A DNA stretch of 36,354 bases from Haplomitrium mnioides (lineage: Eukaryota > Marchantiophyta > Haplomitriopsida > Calobryales), in NCBI GenBank assembly GCA_049999725.1, contig JBNGIS010019909.1, positions 1 to 36,354 on the forward strand. Reading direction: 5' to 3'. This document shows, one piece after another, positions 29,641 to 36,354 of this stretch. Both the position numbers and the translations under genes were made by a program. Position 1 is the first letter of the stretch. Each line of letters starts with the position of its first letter. Under the pieces are notes generated by a model. The model searched no databases and had not been told where the DNA came from. It saw only the letters and a program-made list of their open reading frames with translations.

Positions 29641-29654
29641 CCAAGGCTAAGTAC

Positions 29655-29885
29655 ACTTCGGATTTGACTATTCAGCTATGAAACGAGTAAGAAATACCAA
29701 GATTTGGGAAAGGATTCTAAGGATACATCAGGTCTGACTATTTGAGTTATCAAGTGGGCGTGAAATAATACTCTTTGGAAGAGGAATCTAATAAAACTTT
29801 GGGTCTAAATCTTTGGCTTTATTAAGCAGATGTGAAATGATACTGTTTGGGAGAGGAATCTAGTAAACCTTTAGGTCTAATAATC
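29655..29885. repeat. Degenerate ~71-bp tandem repeat, about 3-4 units
   Basis: GGATTTGACTA, GGTCTGACTA, GGTCTAAATC and GGTCTAATAA begin at about 29660, 29731, 29802 and 29874, each preceded by GGATTCTAAGGA- or GGAATCTA-type text and GAAATA(A/C)TAC or GAAATGATAC. The units are diverged but evenly spaced at 71-72 bp. Looser echoes of GGTCTCTAATG occur to about 30185. Confidence 0.65.
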
Positions 29886-30859
29886 CCCTACAGTTTGTAT
29901 GGTGCTATCAAGCACAAAGGTCAAGCTACCCTATTGAAGACGGTGTCGAACGGCTTTAATCTGCTAGTCTTAGAGAAGGAGATCTTGGTTAAAGGTCCAA
30001 ACCATCAAAATTGTAGTTCTATCATCTGAACTCAGATGAAGTCAACTTCGAGAGTCTCATGACTATTAGGAACCAATAATAGCTCTTATCTTGAAGGTCT
30101 CTAATGTCTATTGTCGGGGTTAGGATTCTAGAAGTCTAGGCTTCAGCTTGTTAGCTATCAAGAACCTTGTTTTTGGGTCTAATATTAGCAGTACAAGCTA
30201 TCTTTTTGCGACGGTCGAACTTCTACATTGAAGATGACGTCAAACTACATGAATAGAATGGTTACAAGGAGAGGACCTATTGTTAGCATTCTTGACTAGT
30301 AGTCCACAGATATGGGTAAAAGATGGATATTCAATAAGAAATCTAAAGAACCTTTAGACATAAAAAGCTGATAACTAAACTATATCTAATAGTGAGATGA
30401 GCATCTAAACTTTGGATGGGTTGATATGTGTCTGATACTAGGACTTAAGAAATGAGTTGATACTCCAACAACGAGCCAAAACTAACAAACTACTTGCTAT
30501 AGATTCTTAATGAACTAAACTAGAAAAATATGTGCTACTTTGAACCACGAATCGCTACTAAGTTCTTGTTATACTTCAAGCTGAAATTTTTTATTTCAAG
30601 TTTCTATTTTAAAAAATGGGATTTTTTGATAATTGCAAAATTTTTATAAAAAACAAATTCTTCTACTTAAAATTTTCTTTATTTAGATACTTATTGTATT
30701 TTGGAAAATAGTATACTCAATATTTGGTTGAAAAAAATAAATATATTATATTATATTATAGTAAGAAAAGCACACAAAAGAGAATATTGAAAAACATAGT
30801 AAACTTAAACAGTCATATTTTAATGTTTTCTTATAGCTTTCAAAAAACCTTTAGTATAC
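29886..30859. other. Unassigned sequence before copy B
   Basis: No gene recognised. Positions 30590-30770 are strongly AT-rich with TTATATTATATTATA. Confidence 0.35.
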
Positions 30860-31379
30860 AGAAGCATCCTTAACAATGCTAAATTGCTACGAAGAACGAA
30901 TTATTACAAAAGACCAAAAATTCAAAGTAGTTGTTGAAACAAAAGAGGAGATCATATCAAAAATATCATCTTTAATAAAGGGCTTGGAGTAGTCATGCTT
31001 ACATTCCTTAAGATTGTACTTGTAAGGAATGTCAGCGATTGCTAAAGTGGAACTTCTTAGCTTCACCAAGCCCTTCAATTGTTCTGCATTCAACTCCTCG
31101 TGGACTTGATAATGCACTACGTTGAGCTCATCAACATAGGACTGCAAGTCTTGGTCTTGTGCTTTGGTCCCTCCTTTAGTTGGAGGGACAAAAACACCAT
31201 TTTCTTGCCTTGACTTCTTCTCTCTAGCTTTCTAACAATGGAGCAGAAAGGCAAGAAGGCAGAACATCAAGGTTGGAGCTTGGTTCTGATCTTCTAGAGC
31301 TTCTTCAACCCCATATCTCTTTCTTTCTTTTGCAACCTCCATTAACTTTTGGCAAGCTATCTCTTGAATATTTTGTCAC
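30860..31379 (-). pseudogene. Exon 3 of copy B: DNA methyltransferase motif IV, truncated
   Basis: After an acceptor TTTCTTTTAAG the exon has basic text, then QSYVDELNVVHYQVHEELN, STLAIADIPYKYNLKECKHD, DDIFDMISS and LNFWSFVIIRSS, closely matching copy A exon 3. ADIPY is the catalytic motif IV. Similarity ends near GGATGCTTCTG (about 30866), before the donor seen in copy A, so the rest of the enzyme has been deleted or replaced. Confidence 0.68.
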
Positions 31380-31673
31380 CTTAAAAGAAACATTAAGAAT
31401 TCTTTAAGAGGAGAATTTAAAAACCAAAATTTGTAGTAAAAAAGAACAAAGAGTTCATGATCGCATGGACCTCAAAGTCCTTGCACAGTTTTAACTCTAA
31501 GAGTTCTAGCGCTCTAAGATATTTGATTCCATGCACGCATGGAAATATAGTCTACGCTAACATAGACTGAAGAGTCCATACGCATATGAAAGAAACTCGA
31601 CAAACAGATTTATTTTCAAATAATTCAAACAAGCTTTTACAGAAAAAATTAGCTAGCAAAAAATAATACTTAC
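31380..31673 (-). other. Intron 2 of copy B with a short minisatellite
   Basis: Begins GTAAGTATT on the minus strand. It is under half the length of intron 2 in A. Positions 31450-31590 carry about five diverged units such as TCATGATCGCATGGACCTCA, CCATGCACGCATGG and GAGTCCATACGCATATG, the same 24-bp family as in copy A. Confidence 0.65.
31450..31590. repeat. ~24-bp palindromic-core minisatellite in intron 2, copy B
   Basis: Diverged units with CATGATCGCATGGAC, CCATGCACGCATGG and CATACGCATATG centres. The location matches array 15345-15840 in copy A. Confidence 0.65.
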
Positions 31674-33038
31674 CAACAATTTTTCGAAATTCAAATAGAA
31701 AGAGGACACCCTTGAATCCTTTATATGATTGGGATGCTCCATCATAGCCTCTCTCTAGGAACTAAGGCAAACTTCTGAACAAAAAGATTTACCAATGACA
31801 TCCAAAACCTTTTGCCTCTCTAGCTCCTGAAACATTCTTCAGTTGAAAGCTCTCCAACTTCCACGTGCTTCAAAACTGAAATTTTGATTTCATCACAAAG
31901 ACCTTGAAAGGACCTACAAGGTGTCCACTTCATTTCTTTTATTCGCAGTGAACCTTTGGCCTTGGGCTTCTAGCCTTTCACAAGGTTCTTCTCCTACATA
32001 GAAAAAGTACTTTGTTGCAACTCCAAGAGCTCTCCACTTCTAAATGCAAGTTGGAACCATTTGTCTTTAGAAGTCACCATCTTCTCAAGAGTTGACTTTG
32101 GCTTGATTTCCAAAGTCTCTAACACAAGTTCTCTTTTTAATTTTTGAGATGATACCATTCTACTCTTTATAAGTCTTTGCCAATGTTTGACCTTTAGAAT
32201 TGAAGTCATTTCAAACATATACCGTTGGTGTAAGCCCCACGCATACACAATAGTTTCAGAGCGAAAGCATCACATTCTTTGTTCCATACTTCGTAATCTA
32301 TATCTACCTTGCAACACATAGTGATTGCCTCCTACAATCTTGTATCTGTATTTGTTAGGGTTTTTTATGTCGAGCTGTTACTTATCTTTCAACCCACACT
32401 TCGGATCCACGACAACGATGAAAAATGAATGCGCATATTTGTTGGTGAGCATTCTTTACACTAGAAGCTCCACAAAGTCTTTATTCAATTGCTTAATCTA
32501 GAATGGCCCTCAGTTATCCATTCTAAGTTTTAGCACATTCATGTTTTCTAGCCGGATTGTGATTTTTTTCCTCACAAACCCTGCACCGCTGGATTGGAGA
32601 CTCGCGGATCTTGTTCTTGTCTTCCTCAGTAGTGTGTAAGGATCAACTTACTCTCTCTACTTAAATGTCTAAAGCCCTTTGTGCACCTAGCTCTTTTGTC
32701 TTGATGTAGGTAGTTGCATAAGCTTTGGCTCATTATCCTCATCATAGTTGCTAGACAAGGAGGATGATGGCACTGGCAAAGATGAGTTCAACGAAGAAGA
32801 CAACCAGACATACTCCTGCTCAATGAGTAGTGGTGGCATTGGCTTCTTCTTTTTTGGAGCCTTTATTGGCTCCACTTTCTTCCTCTTCTTTGCAGCGGTT
32901 GGTCCACTTGTCATTGCCATGGTGAATGTTTCTACTTTTGGATGAGGCACACATTGTGCCAAGCTTAAGTCGTGCTTCACTTTGAAAATCTTTAAATTTA
33001 ATGCAAATTTGATGAATCTCTCTCCACCTACTTCACGT
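31674..33038 (-). pseudogene. Exon 2 of copy B: NLS-like stretch, ParB-like domain and helical region
   Basis: After an acceptor GCCTTTCCAG the exon reads ERFIKFALNLKIFKVKHD, then KKRKKVEPIKAPKKKKP (a two-part basic nuclear-import-like signal near 32850-32900), a Ser/Asp-rich linker, and NPNKYRYKIVGGNHYVLQGR (ParB-like box, about 32305-32365). The part matching the second ParB box (TEAHIFATHDN in A) is deleted. Then come EMTSILKVKHWQRLIKSRMV, SSQKLKRELVLETLEIKPKS, KWFQLAFRSGELLELQQ and KWTPCRSFQGLCDEIKISVL, parallel to A. Stops are scattered. Differences from A are mostly substitutions, so the copies are old. Confidence 0.65.
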
Positions 33039-33591
33039 CTGGAAAGGCATTGACAAAGTCTGATAAACATTGTGAAAGTTGAAAACAAGAAACAAAAAAA
33101 GTCAATGGCTGTTTAAAAAAATTATAAACAATAGTATGTGATTGCTATTTTCCAAAATATTAGTCAATATTGCTATTGAAGACCAAGAGACATTACACAA
33201 CACCAACCAATGTCCATACGTCATTGGGTCCCAGTGCCCAATGAGTCCATAGTCTTTGCGCGCAATGACCTTGGAGTCCATATGCGCATTGACTCTTGTG
33301 TCACTACTTGCAAGACGTCAGAGTCCATGCTCGCATGGACTTCTGAGTCCATACACGCATGGACCTCTCTGTCCAAGTGCGCCTAGAGTCTCTGGTCTAA
33401 GAAAACTTGGACCTTTTAGTTCATGTACCGATGGACTCTAGCATCATTGCGAGTAATGGCATGAGAGTCCATGCGCACCTAAACTCTAGAGTCCATGCGC
33501 GTCTGGACTCGAGAGTGTATACGTGCATGGGCAGTGGATTAAAAAAAAAAACCTATACACCTAATAAAAAAAAGGAACTATAAGTTATTGC
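33039..33591 (-). other. Intron 1 of copy B
   Basis: The donor position aligned with A now reads GCAATAAC, so GT has become GC. The intron contains the 24-bp array and otherwise AT-rich DNA. It lacks the 1.7 kb insert of copy A. Confidence 0.55.
33215..33535. repeat. 24-bp palindromic-core minisatellite in intron 1, copy B
   Basis: About 13 diverged 23-26 bp units, such as GACTTCTGAGTCCATACACG CATG. Centres include CATGCTCGCATG and CCATGCGCGTCTGG. It sits at the same intron position as 19205-19560 in copy A, but unit sequences are not collinear with it. Confidence 0.85.
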
Positions 33592-33951
33592 CTTGTCGTT
33601 GTAGTAGGCCTCTTGCAAATCATTGTTGAAAGAGTCTCTTGATTTCATACCGTTGAAGAAAAACTTCTTTGGTGATGCCTTGAATAGGGTGATCATGTCC
33701 TAAAACTGCATGAGCAGCCCAATTTGTGCTCTTTGCCTCTCACAAGTCATCATAACTTGAACCAAAAGGTTCATGTTAAATTTATCACCTTCACCTTGGA
33801 AAAGGTAAAGGTGATGGTCAGTATCTCTGATAGTCCTGCAACAATCTAGCTATTCATTGACCAATTTATGGAGCTCAAGTGTCTTCAAAATGTTGGCATA
33901 CCAATAGGACTTTGGTTAAGCCAGTTTTGGAGCAATGGCTTGAGATGCCAT
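33592..33951 (-). pseudogene. Exon 1 of copy B: N-terminal domain
   Basis: Start ATG at 33951-33949 gives MASQAIAPKLA, a stop, PKSYWYANILKTLELHKLVNE, then YLFQGEGDKFNMNLLVQVMM, RAQIGLLMQF, DMITLFKASPKKFF and LQEAYYNDK at the exon end. Length (360 nt) and most residues agree with copy A (362 nt). Stops interrupt after LA, NE and QF. Confidence 0.6.
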
Positions 33952-34129
33952 TTTCTCTTATCTAAGAAAGAGTGAAAATGAAGGGTAAAAATGTACAATA
34001 AAAAGTTAACAAAAAATAGAAGGGAAAAAAAGGCCAAATCACAAGAAATAGCAAAAATGAACACATCAAGAAAACAAAAACTTGAAAGTGACTTCATAAA
34101 AATGGAAAGAAACTTTCCATTGTCGCTCA

Positions 34130-34136
34130 TTTTATA
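34130..34136 (-). promoter_or_regulatory. TATA box of the ParB-methyltransferase gene, copy B
   Basis: TATAAAA on the minus strand, 179 bases before the start codon, in sequence shared with 20098-20155 of copy A. Confidence 0.45.
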
Positions 34137-34166
34137 CATGAAATTCAAAAAATGATTCGCAAAGCT

Positions 34167-34266
34167 NNNNNNNNNNNNNNNNNNNNNNNNNNNNNNNNNN
34201 NNNNNNNNNNNNNNNNNNNNNNNNNNNNNNNNNNNNNNNNNNNNNNNNNNNNNNNNNNNNNNNNNN
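34167..34266. other. Assembly gap of 100 N in the divergent promoter
   Basis: Exactly 100 undetermined bases; the real length is unknown. It falls between the two TATA boxes. From copy A, only about 40 bases would be expected here unless B carries its own insert. Confidence 0.99.
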
Positions 34267-34272
34267 TTTTGG

Positions 34273-34280
34273 TATATAAA
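34273..34280 (+). promoter_or_regulatory. TATA box of the DUF7869-type gene, copy B
   Basis: TATATAAA on the plus strand just after the gap; equivalent to 20904-20912 in copy A. Confidence 0.4.
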
Positions 34281-34547
34281 CGTCAACCAAGAATATTTGT
34301 TTAAATACCTCGTTGAATTTTTCTATATATTTTTTTAATTGTTGGAGTGTTCACATGCAAGAAGCGAATTTAAGGATTCATGCTCCAAAGCAAGTGTTGC
34401 TTTTGACTAGCAGTTAGAGATTGCTTCAAATTGTTGTTCTAGGAAGGGAAGCGTTGGAATACCTAAAGTATCAAGTGTGATGACAAGTATTTTGGGAAAA
34501 AACATGGCAATTGTTGAACAACATATCTCAATAGAGGAAGATCGAGT

Positions 34548-34698
34548 GAGTGAACCATATACGCGTATAGAATCAAGGAGTGAATCTTTTACATGCATAT
34601 GATCAAGAAGTGAACCAAATGCACATATATGATCAAGGAGTGAATCCAATGTGCATATAGGATCAAGGAGTGACTCCAATACGTATATAGGATCCAAG
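34548..34698. repeat. 30-bp tandem repeat, five units
   Basis: Units of 30, 30, 30, 30 and 31 bp begin GAGTGAA(C/T)C and end GATCAAG. Centres vary but are self-complementary or nearly so: ATACGCGTAT, ACATGCATAT, GCACATATAT, GTGCATATA and ATACGTATAT. Being a multiple of three it is open on both strands; the plus strand reads repeats like RSESNVHIGS and leads into the frame at 34651-34836. Confidence 0.85.
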
Positions 34699-35090
34699 AC
34701 TCAACCTTCTACATGCAGTGAATCTTTTTTTTTGGTCAAGCGATCAAGTTTTGCTTCTTTTGATGATTACTCTAATAGGTCAACAAACAAATATTCAAGT
34801 CACAATCACAATAAGGTTTTCAATCTTTCTTTATGAGCATTAGATGACAACGACGATGTTCAAGATCTAAATTTGTTTGCTCAAGAGACAAAAAAACATA
34901 GAATTTGATGATTGTTTCAATTTCAGAGGTGATGCCTTATCATCATTGGCACCATTCATACAACGAGTAAATTCTAAGCAAGTTGGACCTCTAAGCAAGA
35001 ATGAAATATCCTCTAAAAGTAGAAATCGTTTGGAGAAATCTTCAAACGACAGTTTAGGCAATGATTCAAGCAAAGAGTCTTAGTTACTCA
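34651..35090 (+). pseudogene. DUF7869-type gene, 5' part, copy B
   Basis: Plus-strand frames run from the 30-bp array through FFLVKRSSFASFDDYSNRST, then frame 2 gives KNIEFDDCFNFRGDALSSLA, FIQRVNSKQVGPLSKNEI and EKSSNDSLGNDSSKES before a stop. The last piece matches EESSIDSLGNNSSKES of copy A at 21330, showing that the gene extends further upstream than can be read in A. The start is uncertain. Confidence 0.5.
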
Positions 35091-36070
35091 ACATTTCTCT
35101 GGAGTTATCGCCAATAGCATCAATTGTTTTAGAAAAGACATTTCATTCTACTCAAGATTTTTATAAAGATTTTGTTTTGGCATGGTCCCATTCTTCTATA
35201 TCTTAAGGTGGTTTGTATAGATCAAAAAATTACTTCAAGAGAACAACAAATGTTTCCGATAATACACAAGATCTCAAAGATAGTACTTTATCTATGAATG
35301 TTGGATTTCTCTATAGAACCAATCAACCAAAAAAAAACATAAAGTTTTTTATCTAGGTCTAAATCCAAAAGAGTACTTTACATGGTAGTTCTTTGCCAAA
35401 AATCCATCACAATGAGTGATATGTAAAGAAAACACTTGATTTGATATCAATTTTGAAATTGAGGAGAATTTTTTGTTGATAAAACAGTTTTTTGTCATTG
35501 TGCAACACCATTTTTTTTAAATGTGAGAGAAACATGTTTTCAACAAAGCATAAAGAATCACGATATTATAATGCATTGGGTAATACCAAGTAAAAACTCT
35601 ATTGCTGACAATCGATTCACTCAACTTGGCGGTACAATTGTCTGAAGAACAACCTTCAAATTAATATCATCAATAAGAAATGATAGAAGGGATTTGAAAT
35701 CTCAAGAACGCAAATCGTAGAGGCATTTTTGAAAATAGAGAGTTATTTGTTAAAGAAGTATTTGAACAATAATGGATGGGCAGTTTTTTCCACAAACAAA
35801 GTGAAAAAATACCCACTCACAAAGTTAATAACTTGCAAGATAGTTTTACAAAATGGCAAGTTTATAACTACTATGCAACTTATGTAAAAGAGAAAGTTCT
35901 CGATGCATTTTGAGATTTTTCTAGTTTTACAAAATACTAAAGGACGCATTTTCCAAAATGTTAAAATTCCAAAATGCAATAGATTTGTTGCATGTAAATC
36001 GTGCGAAGAAATAAAATCATTGCAAGAAAAGTTTGTCTTAGAGTCCAACAAAAGTAACAAATTTCTTCTA
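35091..36070 (+). pseudogene. DUF7869-type gene, Cys-rich part, copy B
   Basis: Heavily broken, but ISLELSPIASIVLEKTF, then LDLISILKLRRIF-like text, QLGGTIV, a region matching LFTKGVLFCEWIG and FFQGHCKRMPTHKVY of A, FTKW-type text, and finally FQNVKIPKCNRFVACKSCEE and IKSLQEKFVLESNKSNKF can be followed across frames. The K-I-P-K-x-x-R-F-V-x-C-x-x-C segment is kept. The DUF7869 core would lie past the window end. The donor after the AACAAAA-GTAACA word is conserved with copy A. Confidence 0.6.
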
Positions 36071-36354
36071 TTTTGAAACCTACAATTATTATGATGCTCT
36101 TTTTACTAGAGTCAAAGCTTAGTTCTCAAAATGTTAAACTTTATAGTTGTCAAGTAAGACTCTATGGTCACATAGGGTCTGTTGCTTTTAGTTTGAATCC
36201 AAAGCATGTCAAAAGCCAAATAAAATAGGGAAATTGTTCTGATTGTTGGTTGTGATTTTGAGCACATACCGGATTTTGCTATTTTTGCTTTCAATCCAAA
36301 GCCAAACCCGAGATAAATGAGATCAAGAATCATTTATGTTGTTTGTGACCCTAT
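36071..36354 (+). other. Probable intron of the DUF7869-type gene, copy B, running off the window
   Basis: Resembles 22376-22640 of copy A (TAGA-TCAAAGCTT, then a palindromic ACTCTATGG...CATAGGGTCT word, then CTGTTG). No coding frame. Confidence 0.45.

Larger units (their letters stand above)
30860..36354. mobile_element. Copy B of the divergent ParB-methyltransferase / DUF7869 unit (cut by window end)
   Basis: Same order and orientation as copy A: methyltransferase gene on the minus strand (33951 down to about 30860), divergent promoter with the second N gap, DUF7869-type gene on the plus strand from about 34280 to beyond the window. Homology to A on the left stops at about 30860, in the middle of exon 3, so motifs X and I of the methyltransferase are missing. 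Introns are shorter than in A. Confidence 0.65.

Noticed and set aside
1-36354. tRNA, rRNA or bacterial genes
   Set aside because: I saw no tRNA B-box with a matching cloverleaf, no rRNA words and no operon-like gene packing.

Overview
This window looks like repeat-rich nuclear DNA of a land plant, probably a non-flowering one with a large genome. The clues are decayed plant-type Copia and chromodomain-bearing Ty3/Gypsy retrotransposons, strong GT-AG splice signals, AT-rich intergenic DNA, and no intact long gene, bacterial operon or rRNA. The species cannot be fixed from sequence alone; a fern or related lineage is only a guess. Two 100-base N runs (10047-10146 and 34167-34266) are assembly gaps.

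Layout: 1-2300 is purine-rich repeat DNA with a ~24-26 bp degenerate minisatellite. 2300-2870 resembles the end of an LTR followed by a primer-binding-like site. 2916-6728 is a broken plus-strand Copia pol (protease, integrase, reverse transcriptase, RNase H) with an unusual repeat-coding insert inside the reverse transcriptase. 6729-11140 has no recognisable gene but holds a 269-bp tandem duplication, GC-rich repeat families and a Copia-like LTR start. 11140-13450 runs from an A/T tract through a pyrimidine tract to purine-rich DNA resembling the first kilobase.

The most interesting part is a two-gene unit present twice in the same orientation: copy A at about 13978-24130, and copy B from about 30860 to the window end. 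In each, a minus-strand, intron-containing gene encodes in order an N-terminal domain, a basic NLS-like stretch, a ParB-like domain and a beta-class (motif IV first, X-I last) DNA amino-methyltransferase. Divergently, on the plus strand, lies a gene of the DUF7869 type, with a Cys-rich N-terminal part and a D...D...GHTHD core resembling an RNase H-fold transposase. Both genes have a TATA box in the short space between them. Both copies are riddled with stops and frameshifts, yet exon borders match between them. Introns 1 and 2 of the methyltransferase gene carry, in both copies, minisatellites of ~24 bp units whose core is the palindrome ATGCGCGCAT. A 37-bp array lies just past the 3' end of copy A, and a 30-bp array lies in the DUF7869 leader of copy B. 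I infer a large eukaryotic mobile element carrying a putative transposase and its own ParB-like/DNA-methyltransferase protein.

Between the two copies (25259 to about 28800) lies a decayed chromovirus: protease end, reverse transcriptase, RNase H, integrase, chromodomain and a likely 3' LTR. All protein-coding features here are judged pseudogenes; family assignments come from motif recognition, not from a database search.
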